Shown one piece after another: positions 21,235 through 29,993 of a stretch of 64,000 nucleotides of DNA. The translations under genes and the position numbers were made by a program. The DNA is from Paenibacillus cellulositrophicus (GTDB taxonomy: Bacteria; Bacillota; Bacilli; Paenibacillales; Paenibacillaceae), in the NCBI RefSeq assembly GCF_009363095.1, contig NZ_CP045295.1, positions 2,294,001 to 2,358,000 on the forward strand, read 5' to 3'. Under the pieces are notes generated by a model. That model was not told the origin of the DNA. It ran no database searches and worked only from the letters and a program-made list of their open reading frames with translations. Numbering within the stretch: the stretch's first letter is position 1; the number at the start of each line of letters is the position of its first letter.

Positions 21235-22797
21235 CTACTCCCCGCATTTCACCAGCCTTCTCCGATCCTGATCCCAACGCCACACAGGCTGGTCACCGCT
21301 CAAATGAACGCCTCCGTACCACCGGTCGATGCCGCAACGTTCCAGGTAATCCTCCCCGCGTAAAACCCGGGTCCCCCATTCCGTGATCTGGACCTTGCTG
21401 TCCCGGAAAGACGGAGAAGGTCCCGCATAGCCGGGAAAGGATTCCGCCCCCTCCAGCGTCAGCAGCGGACTTGGGCCCTGACACAGGCTGCGCAGTACAT
21501 CCCAGTACTGCAGGTCGCCCATGCCCAACCCGTGCAGCCGGTCGCCGATCTGCCTGAACAGGTCCAGCGGCGAGTGAATCCCTTCGCTTACCTTTTCCAA
21601 AGTCATTTGCTCCACGATCCCCAGTCCGTTATAAACGGAAGGAAAACGGGACAGGTGCAGCTCAAACGCCTCCCGCACGAACGGAAGCGCCGAGGTGTCC
21701 TCCTCCAATAGCTGCTGGAGCTTCATCGGATCAGGTGAGGTGTATGCCTCCCAGACCCTGCTCCCCAGCTTCAGCTCTTCCGCTCCGATATGATGCCACG
21801 TTCCGGACAACGTCTTCAGCTGGCTGGCCGTTAGCTGGCCAAGTCCGCGGAACAGGCCGACTCCCGGATAATCTCCGATACAGAGCAGATTCAGCTTCGT
21901 CCCGCCAAGAGACTGCCGTCCAAACCAGTGCAGCAAATAAGACAGCATCGTTTGGTCAAACAGGTCATGCTCGAACCACAGCACGATTTCGTCATACTGC
22001 CGGAATCCGGCCAGTTTTTGCTCCTGTTCCTCGCAATTCCGGATATACTCATCAGCCGGGATGCCCATGTCTTTCTCAAGGTATCCCGCCCGGACCGCAC
22101 GGCTCTCCGATTCCGCCGGCTCCAGAAACACCGGGCCTTCCGAATATACCTCGCGCCATACCAGGATATCCCCCTGAACGACTCCCTGCTTGAGCGTCTC
22201 GGCGACCGTATCGCCGTTAACAATATGCAGCATGCGTTTTCCTCCTTCGTGTAAATGCTTGAATACATGCGCGAAGTCAGCGACCGGCAGCGTGCCCCTC
22301 AACTTGCGGCGTGCGTCGAACAGCCGCTTTTTGAGCGCCGTCACCGGCGTTCCCGCATACTCCGAAATTTCCTGCAGACTATAGCCGTGAAAATAAAACA
22401 GCTGGATCGCCTCCCGCATGCCGGGCGATAAGGCCTGGACCGAATCGTGAAGCATCCGGTACAGCTCCTGCCGGGCCACGACCTCTCCGATATCCGGCTG
22501 GTCGGGTGCAGTCACTTCCCCTTCCTCCAGCGCGGAAGTCTGCGGCTTTCTGCGAATCAATCGATAGCACTGGCGATGCACAATCGTGCGCAGCCACCCC
22601 GGAAAGGCGTCCGCTTGCTGCAGCCGGCTAAGGTGGACGAATGCTTCCGCAAACGCCTCCTGCACCGCTTCCTCCGCCAAATCGTGATCCTGCAGCTTTC
22701 CGTATGCGGCCGTATGCGCCATCGCATAATACTGCCGGAAGAGACGGTTTAGCGCATCCCCGTCTCCCTGCCGGGCTTGTTCAATGATCTGCCGCAC
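21235..22797 (-). CDS. ECF sigma factor fused to a DUF1835 domain
   Basis: The 520-residue protein has two parts. Residues 1-170 are an extracytoplasmic-function sigma factor: region 2 with DLAEEAVQEAFAEAF (39-53) and AFPGWLRTIVHRQCYRLIRR, and region 4 with ALSPGMREAIQLFYFHGYSLQEISEYAG (121 onward). Residues 189-520 begin MLHIVNGDTVAETL, the entry of DUF1835, and include IVLWFEHDLFDQ and a C-terminal domain typical of that family. There is no transmembrane segment and no linked classical anti-sigma gene. GTG at 22797 is chosen because GGGAGG lies nine bases upstream; the frame is open for 91 more codons but that stretch does not look like protein. Sigma factors with C-terminal extensions are often self-controlled by the extension. 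Confidence 0.87.
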   Translation of the reverse strand: MRQIIEQARQGDGDALNRLFRQYYAMAHTAAYGKLQDHDLAEEAVQEAFAEAFVHLSRLQQADAFPGWLRTIVHRQCYRLIRRKPQTSALEEGEVTAPDQPDIGEVVARQELYRMLHDSVQALSPGMREAIQLFYFHGYSLQEISEYAGTPVTALKKRLFDARRKLRGTLPVADFAHVFKHLHEGGKRMLHIVNGDTVAETLKQGVVQGDILVWREVYSEGPVFLEPAESESRAVRAGYLEKDMGIPADEYIRNCEEQEQKLAGFRQYDEIVLWFEHDLFDQTMLSYLLHWFGRQSLGGTKLNLLCIGDYPGVGLFRGLGQLTASQLKTLSGTWHHIGAEELKLGSRVWEAYTSPDPMKLQQLLEEDTSALPFVREAFELHLSRFPSVYNGLGIVEQMTLEKVSEGIHSPLDLFRQIGDRLHGLGMGDLQYWDVLRSLCQGPSPLLTLEGAESFPGYAGPSPSFRDSKVQITEWGTRVLRGEDYLERCGIDRWYGGVHLSGDQPVWRWDQDRRRLVKCGE

Positions 22798-23068
22798 ACC
22801 CACTCTCCTCCCTTTGATCTTGGTTTCAACCCTATAGTGCAATTTCAGATCCGTAAGGTTACCAGAGCCTCGGAATATTTTAAAAATATGCTGAGCCTGT
22901 TCAGAAAAATCGCCTGAACGCGGCGTGACCACTGTTCTCGTATTTACATTATATCGATTAGATCGGCTGACCTCAGGTGGAAGTAAGCTCCCGCGCTCCA
23001 TTCGCGTCACCGAACGCCCAGGCCCGGAATAGGCTGGTATATACCATTCAACGATTGGAGCGAACCGC

Positions 23069-23695
23069 ATGCCTCAATACGTACCGCCGGTCACCATCCA
23101 TACCGTCACCTTTACGGCCCCCGGCACGGTGATCCACTATCCGCAGGTAACCGGGCTCGCCGACAAAACGGCCGAAAACAAAATCAACCACACGATCATC
23201 CGTACGATCCAAGACATGCAGCGCGCCCAGCAGGCGGTCCAGACGGGAAGCCAGCCGGAAACGACCGGAAATTTCGAGATCAAAACGAACGAGCGCGGCA
23301 TTCTCAGTCTGGTGCTGAGCAATTACACCTATTCCACACCGATGGCGCATGGATACACGATCGCCAAGGGATTGACCTTTTCCATGCAAACGGGGAGCAC
23401 CTATACCTTGTCCAGCCTGTTCAAACCGGGCTCCCCTTACCAAACGGTCCTGACCGCTGCCGTCAAGAAGCAGGTGCAGGAGCGGAATCTTCCGGTACTG
23501 GATGCGGGGAGCATCACAGTCGCGCCTAACCAGGATTTCTACCTCGCCGACAAGGCGTTGGTGCTCTTTTACCCATTGTACGCGATCACACCCTATTATG
23601 TCGGCATTCCGATGTTCCCGATTTCGGTCTATGATCTGCAGGACATCGCCGCTGAAAACGGCCCGCTTACGATACTTGCCGCAGATATCGTGTGA
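23069..23695 (+). CDS. DUF3298-domain protein, soluble
   Basis: This 208-residue protein consists almost only of a DUF3298/PdaC-like module: IHYPQVTGLADKTAENKIN (32-50) at the start, NYTYSTPMAHGYTIAKGLTF in the middle, and FYPLYAITPYYVGIPMFPI near the end. The same domain is the extracellular part of the lysozyme-binding anti-sigma factor RsiV. Here no signal peptide, membrane segment or cytoplasmic anti-sigma domain is present, so the protein should be cytoplasmic unless exported by another route. It is divergent from the ECF sigma factor fusion, 271 bases away. GGAG precedes the ATG by nine bases. Function unknown. Confidence 0.78.
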   Translation: MPQYVPPVTIHTVTFTAPGTVIHYPQVTGLADKTAENKINHTIIRTIQDMQRAQQAVQTGSQPETTGNFEIKTNERGILSLVLSNYTYSTPMAHGYTIAKGLTFSMQTGSTYTLSSLFKPGSPYQTVLTAAVKKQVQERNLPVLDAGSITVAPNQDFYLADKALVLFYPLYAITPYYVGIPMFPISVYDLQDIAAENGPLTILAADIV

Positions 23696-23783
23696 AGCAG
23701 CGCCCCAGATGACGGAGCTGAGAGGCCGCCGTTAACCATTTTCGCAGCCTAAAGTTACCCCCTATCTACAAGCTGGATAACTC

Positions 23784-23839
23784 CAAAAAAGCAAAGAGCC
23801 GCTTCCGTATCGTCCGATAGACGAAGGAGCAGCTCTTTT
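23784..23839 (-). terminator. Terminator of the ugp-like operon
   Basis: On the minus strand AAGAGC and GCTCTT, with a longer interrupted CCTTCGT/ACGGAAG inner stem, are followed by TTTGCTTTTTT. It also lies downstream of the DUF3298 gene and may serve both strands. Confidence 0.75.
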
Positions 23840-23894
23840 ACACGTAAGCCTGCGTTCATGGTCACTGTGATACACGTGGCATACAGCATCCCTC

Positions 23895-24812
23895 TTACTT
23901 GACGCCGTTGTACACAAACGCTTTGATGATATGCTTTTGCGCCAGGAAAAAGGCGGCCAGAATCGGCGCGACCAAAATGACGTTGCCGGCCATCAGAATG
24001 TTCCAGGTGCCGCCGCCCTCGACCTCGCGGATTTTGGCGATGCCGATCGGCAGCGTTCGCGCCGTTTCGTTCGTCGTCATGACGAGCGGCCAGAAATAAT
24101 CGTTCCAGTGTGCGATGAAGCTGAACAGGGCAAACGTCACAAGCACCGGCTTCACCATAGGCACCATGATGCGGACGATGATTTTCCATTCCTTGGCCTG
24201 ATCCAGGCGGGAAGCCTCCACCAGCTCCTCAGGGATCTGCCGGAACGCCTGCCGGAGCAGGAAGATGCCGAACGCGCTGGACGCGAACGGGAGGATCAGC
24301 CCGAGATGGGTGTTCAGCAGCTTGAAGGCGCTCAGCTCCAAATATACCGGCAGAAAGATGAGCTGGGTCGGGATCATGAGCGTCACCATGACCAGGCTGA
24401 ACAGAAAGCCGGAGCCGACAAACCGGTATCTGGCGAATGCGTACGCAGCCGGAATGATCGTCAGCATCTGCAGCAGCAAAATGCTGACCGAGATGACCGC
24501 GCTGTTCGTAATGTAATGCAGGAACGGCCCGGTTTGCCACGCGGAGGCGTAATTGCTCCATACCGGATTCCGGGGAATCCACTCCGGCGGGAAGATCATC
24601 GTCTCCGGCAGCGTTTTGAGGGATGTCGAGAGCATCCAGACAAACGGCATGGCAAAGATGAGGACCAGCAGCAGCAGCGCCGCCACATTCAGCGCCTTCA
24701 GCAGCAAGACGGCCGCGGAGCGCAGAAGGGCAGGTCTGCCCGGCGCTTCCAGCATGCGTCCGCCGGGAACGGCGACGGTATGCCCGTCAAAGGCACGGTT
24801 TGCGGGTTCCAC
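23895..24812 (-). CDS. ugpE: ABC importer permease, UgpE-like
   Basis: This 305-residue CUT1 permease has a hydrophobic first segment preceded by about 45 polar residues, then five more, and an EAA loop reading VEASRLDQAKEWKIIVRIMVP. It is the last gene of the binding protein-ATPase-permease-permease operon. GTG at 24812 is chosen because AAAAGGGGG lies just upstream; an ATG nine codons earlier at 24839 has no ribosome binding site but cannot be excluded. With the UgpA-like subunit it forms the transmembrane channel. The glycerol-3-phosphate or glycerophosphodiester substrate is inferred from the linked GlpP and phosphodiesterase genes. Confidence 0.85.
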   Translation of the reverse strand: MEPANRAFDGHTVAVPGGRMLEAPGRPALLRSAAVLLLKALNVAALLLLVLIFAMPFVWMLSTSLKTLPETMIFPPEWIPRNPVWSNYASAWQTGPFLHYITNSAVISVSILLLQMLTIIPAAYAFARYRFVGSGFLFSLVMVTLMIPTQLIFLPVYLELSAFKLLNTHLGLILPFASSAFGIFLLRQAFRQIPEELVEASRLDQAKEWKIIVRIMVPMVKPVLVTFALFSFIAHWNDYFWPLVMTTNETARTLPIGIAKIREVEGGGTWNILMAGNVILVAPILAAFFLAQKHIIKAFVYNGVK

Positions 24813-24860
24813 GCGGTTTTCCCCCTTTTCTAAGATCATAGAAGCAGAAGTCGTTACCGG

Positions 24861-25733
24861 TTAACGGTAATGAACACGGCTGGACAGCAGCCGGAAATAG
24901 ACGATGGTCAGGATGCCGACGATGAACAGCAGGATGACGCCGGCCGCTGAGGCATACCCGATTTTGAAGAAGCGGAAGCCGGCCTCGTAGATGTAATACA
25001 CCAGCGTATTGGTCGAGTTGACCGGGCCGCCCTGCGTCATGATCGCGATCGTTTCGAACACCTGAAACGACCCGATCAAATTGATGATGACGAGGAAAAA
25101 GATCGTCGGCGACAGCATCGGCAGAATCAGCCGCGTGAACGTGGTCCACGGCCTGGAGCGGTCCAGGGAAGCTGCCTCGTATATATCCTGCGGGATGCTC
25201 TGCAGTCCCGCGATAAACACGAGCGTGTTATAGCCGAGCCCTTTCCACACGGCCACGATCACCAGGGAGATCAGCGAGGTGCTCGGATGGGACAGCCATT
25301 CCAGCTTCCCGAAGCCGAACAGGCCGATCACCCAGTTCAAGAGCCCGTATTCGGGGTCCATCAGCCAGCTCCACAAGAGCGAAATCGATACAAGCGAGAT
25401 GATATGGGGGCTGAAGATCGCCCCCTGTACCAGGCCGTAGAAGAAGCCGCTGCGGTTCAGCCAGATCGCCATGAACAGGGAGAGTCCGGTCGTCAGCGTA
25501 ACCGTCAGCACCGTATAAAGGGTCGTGTTCGACAGCACCTTGCGGAAATCCGGCTCCGACAGCAGATCAACGAAGTTCTGGATGCCGACGAACGTTTTTG
25601 TCGGGCTGACGAAGTTCCAGTCGAACAGGCTTAAGTACATCATGTAAAAAATCGGGTAGATGAAAAACATAGCAAAGACGATAATTGCCGGCGCGACCAT
25701 GCTGTACGGGCGCAGCCGTTCCCAGACGGTCAT
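24861..25733 (-). CDS. ugpA: ABC importer permease, UgpA-like
   Basis: This 290-residue permease has six membrane segments, beginning MVAPAIIVFAMFFIYPIFY (12-30). Its EAA loop is YEAASLDRSRPWTTFTRLILP. GIQNFVDLL and MTQGGPVNSTNTLVYYIYE match UgpA/LacF-type CUT1 subunits. The ATG comes one base after the TAG of the ATPase gene and the ribosome binding site lies inside that gene, so translation is coupled. It pairs with the following UgpE-like permease. Confidence 0.87.
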   Translation of the reverse strand: MTVWERLRPYSMVAPAIIVFAMFFIYPIFYMMYLSLFDWNFVSPTKTFVGIQNFVDLLSEPDFRKVLSNTTLYTVLTVTLTTGLSLFMAIWLNRSGFFYGLVQGAIFSPHIISLVSISLLWSWLMDPEYGLLNWVIGLFGFGKLEWLSHPSTSLISLVIVAVWKGLGYNTLVFIAGLQSIPQDIYEAASLDRSRPWTTFTRLILPMLSPTIFFLVIINLIGSFQVFETIAIMTQGGPVNSTNTLVYYIYEAGFRFFKIGYASAAGVILLFIVGILTIVYFRLLSSRVHYR

Positions 25734-25734
25734 G

Positions 25735-26817
25735 CTACACCCCTCCCGCTATCAGCTGCCGTGAGGGGGTCTTCTCGTTCGCCCCTCCAGACGTCTCCAC
25801 CCGGCTGCCGTTGAGGCTGAAATAATAGAGATGCCCGTGCGGTACGGCGATGCGCACCCGCTCCGCCGTCACCAGCGGCTTCAGAAACGTTTTGACAAAA
25901 AACGCCCCCGCCTTGGAACGGATCTGATAGATGTGCTCCGCCCCCAGGCTCTCCCGAGTCAAGATGTCTCCTTCGAGCACAAGCCCTTCCACCGGGGTGT
26001 CCGGATTGATCTGTGCATGCTCGGGCCGGAAGCCGACATGGTAGGCTCCGGACTCGGGCTGGACGCGCAGCCCCTTGATGTCGCCGACCTTCATGATGTT
26101 CATCGCCGGCGTGCCGATAAACTGGGCGGTGAACAGGTTGGCGGGCTGTTCGTACAGCTTCATCGGCGAGTCCGCCTGCTGGACCGCCCCTTCGTTCATG
26201 ACGACGATCTCGTCGCCCATGGACATGGCCTCGACCTGATCATGCGTCACGTAGACGAAGGTTGTGCCAAGGCGTTCGTGCAGCTGGATCAGCTCGGTAC
26301 GCATCTGGTTCCGCAGCTTCGCGTCCAGGTTGGACAGCGGTTCGTCAAGGATAAACACCTTCGGCTGCTTCACCATCGCCCGGGCGAGCGCCACGCGCTG
26401 GCGCTGGCCGCCGGAGAGGTTCTGCGGCTTCTTGTCGAGGTATGGCCCGAGTCCGACAATTTCCGAAATGTCGGAGATCAGGCGCTCCCGCTCCTTGCGG
26501 GAAACGCCGCGGTTCTTAAGGCCGAACTCGATATTGCCCCGGACCGTCATGGTCGGGTACAGCGCGTAGTTTTGGAACACCATCGCCACGTCCCGTAGGC
26601 CGGGCGGCGTGTCGTTCACGCGCTGGCCATCGATGAGAATATCTCCTGCGGTCTGTCTTTCCAGCCCGGCCACCATGCGCAGCGTCGTCGATTTGCCGCA
26701 GCCGGACGGCCCGACCAGGACGGTAAACGAACCGTCCCGGATCGTCAGGTTAAGGTCCTGAATTACGGTTTCTTCCTTGTATTTCTTGCAAATGCCGATC
26801 AGCTCGATTTGGGCCAT
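25735..26817 (-). CDS. ugpC: ABC importer ATPase, UgpC/MsmX-like
   Basis: The 360-residue protein has all ABC motifs: Walker A GPSGCGKST (37-45), Q-loop VFQNYALYP, signature LSGGQRQRVALARA, Walker B VFILDEP and the H-loop YVTHDQ. The C-terminal TOBE/regulatory domain of about 110 residues (GFRPEHAQI) marks the CUT1 sugar subgroup. It energises the permeases encoded next to it. It is the only sugar-importer ATPase in the window, so it or a homologue elsewhere could also serve the two clusters that lack one, as MsmX does in Bacillus. AAGGAGG precedes the ATG. Confidence 0.93.
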   Translation of the reverse strand: MAQIELIGICKKYKEETVIQDLNLTIRDGSFTVLVGPSGCGKSTTLRMVAGLERQTAGDILIDGQRVNDTPPGLRDVAMVFQNYALYPTMTVRGNIEFGLKNRGVSRKERERLISDISEIVGLGPYLDKKPQNLSGGQRQRVALARAMVKQPKVFILDEPLSNLDAKLRNQMRTELIQLHERLGTTFVYVTHDQVEAMSMGDEIVVMNEGAVQQADSPMKLYEQPANLFTAQFIGTPAMNIMKVGDIKGLRVQPESGAYHVGFRPEHAQINPDTPVEGLVLEGDILTRESLGAEHIYQIRSKAGAFFVKTFLKPLVTAERVRIAVPHGHLYYFSLNGSRVETSGGANEKTPSRQLIAGGV

Positions 26818-26871
26818 GCCGAATGCCTCCTTGTTTGGCGGGTCTGTTTCATTGCCTGACAGGTGATAAGC

Positions 26872-28188
26872 TTACTTGCCAAGCAGCTTATCCGACTTGG
26901 CCGCGGCTTCGTCCAGCGCTTGCTGCGGCGTCGTCTTCGGATCGATAATCGCCTTCTGGATCGCATCGCGGACGATCTTGGCGACTTCCGGATATCCGTT
27001 CTCCATCGGGCGCGGTCTCGCGTATTTCAGCTGGTCGACGGCGACTTTATACTGCGGATACTGGGTAAAATGCTCCTTGAGCTCTTCGCTTTCCACCGCC
27101 GACGTGCGGGTCGGCAGGTATCCGACATGCTTATGCTGGTAAATCGTGTTTTCCTGGGAGGTCATCCATTTCATGAATTCCCATGCCGCCGCCTTCTCCT
27201 CGGCGCTGCTCTTCGACGTCATGACAAGCTGGCATCCGCCTGTCGGCACGCCGTAATCCTTGTTGGCCGGCATGAAGGCCGTCTCCAGCTCAAAGCCGTT
27301 GCCTTTGGCGATTTCCAGGCTTTGAGACACGCCGGCGGTCGAGGCGAACTTAAACGCGGAAATTTGGTTCGCCCAATCCTTGTCCGCCGTATCCCCGGCT
27401 TCGTCGCCGACCGGCATTTTGATCAGGCCTTCGTTCACCAGCCGCTTCCAGAAGTCCACTGGCGCCACGCCGGCCGCGTTGTTGAAGGTTGCCTTTTTGC
27501 CGTCCTCGCTCAGCATCGTGCCGCCGCTCTGGGCCACCAGCGCCTCGTAGAACCAAATATCGACCGGCACGGTCATGCCGAGCTTGCCTTTCTCCTTGAG
27601 CACTTTGGAGTACTGCTCGAACTCATCCCACGTTTTGGGCCCGGATGGATCCAGACCGGCATCTTTCAGCATCGTCACGTTCTTGTACATGATTGGAGTA
27701 CTGCGCATAAAAGGCAGCCCGTACAGCTTGTCGTCCACGTAGGCGTTCCCCATCAGTCCGGGGATAAAATCGTCCAGCTTCAGCTGGTCCTTGTCCTTCT
27801 CGGCGTATGAGGTCAGGTCTTCAAGCATGCCGGAATGGGCGAACACGCCCGTAGAGGCAATTTCCAGATCCGTGACCGCCGGGGCGTCCCCAGCCGCAAA
27901 AGCCGCCTGGACCTTCGCATGGAGATCATCGTAATTCCCCTGATGCTCGGCAACCACCTCGATCTTGTCCTGGGACTCATTGAACGTTTGGACCATATGC
28001 TGCTTAGCTTCCTCGATCTTGTCGCCGAAGGCGTACCAGTACTTGATGACGATTTTTTTATCCGGCTTGGCCGCTGCCGCTTCTGCTGTCTCGCTGCCGG
28101 CCGCCTTCTCGGCTCCACCGCCGCATCCGGCCAGCATGCCCGTCATTACCGCGGACAGTGTAAGCAGTGCGATCTTTTTCTTGAACAT
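26872..28188 (-). CDS. ugpB: ABC importer substrate-binding lipoprotein, UgpB-like
   Basis: The 438-residue protein starts with a lipoprotein signal peptide and lipobox LAGC, followed by a Gly/Ala-rich linker, and has the family 1 binding-protein fold: KIVIKYWYAFGDKIEEAKQ near 45-63, GLPFMRSTPIMYKN, and PTGGCQLVMTS. The YWYAF start is typical of UgpB. ATG at 28188 has GGAGG nine bases upstream; the frame continues 48 codons further, but that is the leader region. A terminator-like structure lies 60-130 bases upstream, between this gene and glpP, which suggests antitermination control by GlpP. Confidence 0.88.
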   Translation of the reverse strand: MFKKKIALLTLSAVMTGMLAGCGGGAEKAAGSETAEAAAAKPDKKIVIKYWYAFGDKIEEAKQHMVQTFNESQDKIEVVAEHQGNYDDLHAKVQAAFAAGDAPAVTDLEIASTGVFAHSGMLEDLTSYAEKDKDQLKLDDFIPGLMGNAYVDDKLYGLPFMRSTPIMYKNVTMLKDAGLDPSGPKTWDEFEQYSKVLKEKGKLGMTVPVDIWFYEALVAQSGGTMLSEDGKKATFNNAAGVAPVDFWKRLVNEGLIKMPVGDEAGDTADKDWANQISAFKFASTAGVSQSLEIAKGNGFELETAFMPANKDYGVPTGGCQLVMTSKSSAEEKAAAWEFMKWMTSQENTIYQHKHVGYLPTRTSAVESEELKEHFTQYPQYKVAVDQLKYARPRPMENGYPEVAKIVRDAIQKAIIDPKTTPQQALDEAAAKSDKLLGK

Positions 28189-28248
28189 CGATTGATTCCT
28201 CCACCCTTGAATTTGGTTTATGTTTGCTGTACAACGACGGCTGCAGCC

Positions 28249-28320
28249 AAAAAATAAAGAAACCCGAATACCGCCGAGCAGGAACGCTGGCTTAGCGCTC
28301 TCTCGACAGATCAGGTTTCT
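28249..28320 (-). promoter_or_regulatory. Leader terminator/antiterminator before ugpB, likely GlpP target
   Basis: In the minus-strand leader RNA, AGAAACC (28320-28314) pairs with GGTTTCT, and TTTATTTTTT follows, as in an intrinsic terminator. Inside the loop CGAG/CTCG and AGCGCT/AGCGTT give smaller stems. It lies between glpP and ugpB, in the middle of the operon. In Bacillus subtilis GlpP with glycerol-3-phosphate prevents termination in the glpD leader, and the same use is inferred here. Confidence 0.6.
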
Positions 28321-28406
28321 CCATAACTCCAACCGTTCTATTTACTTGTCGATTTCATCATAAGGGACAACTATTAACGCGGTTTATGCGGAATATTAAC
28401 GGGACA

Positions 28407-29003
28407 TCAAATGATCTTTCTTCTCCACAGCTCAGGGCGGGACGCGGAAATGGCGGTCGCTCCCTGGTCCAGGCACTCCTGTGCATGGCTGTGCTCATAC
28501 AGCAGGCCGCCGGTGATGATCGGGACTTCCGTAAAGCTCTTCACTCTGCGGATCATGTCCGGAATGCGGGCAGGCATCAGCTCGATGATGTCCGGCTCGG
28601 CCTGGGACAGGCTCTTCGCGATGTTCTCCAGCCCTTCGCTGTCGACGAGAAAGAAACGCTGCACCGTGAGCAGACCCATTTTTTTGGCGGTTTTGATGAC
28701 GCTGGTTTTGGTCGAAATGATGCCGACCGGGCGGATGCTCTTGGCCAAATAATCCAGGCCGTAATGGTCCGTGCTGAGCCCGCCGATTTTTTCCAGATGC
28801 ATGAACACCGGCAGACCGTGCTCCCGGAATACGTTCACATAGCCTTTGGCGACACCGATATGGCCCATCAGCAGAAAGACGCCGCTCAGCTCATCCCGGT
28901 GCTTCAAGGCGATTTCAATGTGGCGGGGGTCTTTGATGGAGGCAATCCGTTTATGCTTGGCGAGACCTTTGAAAAAATGCTCCCGGGTCATAACGTCATT
29001 CAT
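28407..29003 (-). CDS. glpP: Glycerol-3-phosphate responsive antiterminator GlpP
   Basis: This 198-residue TIM-barrel-like RNA-binding protein matches GlpP over its length: IASIKDPRHIEIAL (20-33), VFLLMGHIG, VFMHLEKIGGL, GIISTKTSVI, VQRFFLVDSEGL, IELMPARIPDMI and the phosphate-binding ending PIITGGLLYE...ATAISASRPELW. GlpP binds leader RNA when glycerol-3-phosphate is present and lets RNA polymerase pass a terminator. It is encoded 44 bases after the metallophosphoesterase gene and before a terminator-like leader of ugpB. GGGAGG lies nine to ten bases before the ATG. Confidence 0.93.
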   Translation of the reverse strand: MNDVMTREHFFKGLAKHKRIASIKDPRHIEIALKHRDELSGVFLLMGHIGVAKGYVNVFREHGLPVFMHLEKIGGLSTDHYGLDYLAKSIRPVGIISTKTSVIKTAKKMGLLTVQRFFLVDSEGLENIAKSLSQAEPDIIELMPARIPDMIRRVKSFTEVPIITGGLLYEHSHAQECLDQGATAISASRPELWRRKII

Positions 29004-29047
29004 GCGTGTACAGCCTCCCTTTCACGAAGGTCGTGATTACTCTATAT

Positions 29048-29890
29048 TCAGATTTGCGGCGCAATCGGCAGCGGAACGAGGAGAGCCCGGTCGTCTTCCA
29101 TCCCTCTCGCATCCGGATTCGGGCTGAAATGCTTCATATGCTGGTGAAGGAGCGCCATGTGATCCGGCAGCGTCGGGTCCATCACTTCGACCGGTGTGAT
29201 GCGGATCGCGTCCTCCGCGATATCGACGATCCGGAAGCCCGGCTGATCCAGGCAGGCCGACAGCTGCACAAAAGACCAGTCCTGCCGATGGGCGATCGAG
29301 TCCATATGCGTATGGCCGTTGAAATAGATACCAATGCCCTGCTTTTGGTTCAAAATGCTCCACATGTCGATGATGGGATGAATCGAGCCCTTATCCTTCT
29401 CCGAACCCGCCGTCGTATTGTATACGGGGTGATGGCCGAAGACGAGCAGCGGCTTGTCTCCCGACAGTCCGACCTGCTCCTCAAGCCAGCCCAACTGTTC
29501 GGGATCGAGCCAGCCGCCCCAGTCCTTAAAATCCATTTCCTTGGCCGTGTCGAGAAACACGAGCATCGCTTGATCCGTGTCGATGGCATGGTACCTCTCC
29601 TGGCCTGTCATTTCCAGCACCTCGGCTCTGCGCTGCGCATACAAGTCATGATTGCCCAGCACGTGAATGAACGTCTTGTCCTGGCGGCGAAGCAGGTCGT
29701 ACACTTCGCGAAGCTCGGAGGCCGTGCCGAAGTTGGTGAGATCCCCCAGCGAAATATACAGGTCCGCTTCCTGCTCCAAAAACTGCTCCAGCACCGTTTG
29801 ATAGAATGCCCGCCGAGCTTCCTTCAGCCCCGGTACCGACTCGTCGATTTCGTGGTAATGCAAATCACCCAACAGCGCCAATCTCATCAT
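29048..29890 (-). CDS. Calcineurin-like metallophosphoesterase, probable phosphodiesterase
   Basis: The 280-residue cytoplasmic protein carries the whole two-metal site: GDLHYH (8-13), SLGDLTNFG, GNHD, FGHHP and NGHTH. This layout is shared by CpdA-type cyclic nucleotide phosphodiesterases and GpdQ-type glycerophosphodiesterases. Being the first gene of an operon with glpP and a ugp-like importer, it most likely hydrolyses imported glycerophosphodiesters to glycerol-3-phosphate, which in turn is the ligand of GlpP. Two consecutive ATG codons (29890, 29887) follow GGGAGGAG; either could be used. Confidence 0.88.
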   Translation of the reverse strand: MMRLALLGDLHYHEIDESVPGLKEARRAFYQTVLEQFLEQEADLYISLGDLTNFGTASELREVYDLLRRQDKTFIHVLGNHDLYAQRRAEVLEMTGQERYHAIDTDQAMLVFLDTAKEMDFKDWGGWLDPEQLGWLEEQVGLSGDKPLLVFGHHPVYNTTAGSEKDKGSIHPIIDMWSILNQKQGIGIYFNGHTHMDSIAHRQDWSFVQLSACLDQPGFRIVDIAEDAIRITPVEVMDPTLPDHMALLHQHMKHFSPNPDARGMEDDRALLVPLPIAPQI

Positions 29891-29993
29891 TTCTCTCCTC
29901 CCGGCTTGTTCGAATTGGATTTTTCCTCCTTCATCTTATCGATGGATTGTTTCCGATCCGTTAATTGGGAAGGCTGATTATGTAAAATTACGG

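Noticed and set aside
22798..23070. N-terminal extension of the sigma factor by 91 codons
   Set aside because: The stretch has no sigma-like sequence, and a GTG with a strong ribosome binding site marks the real start at 22797.
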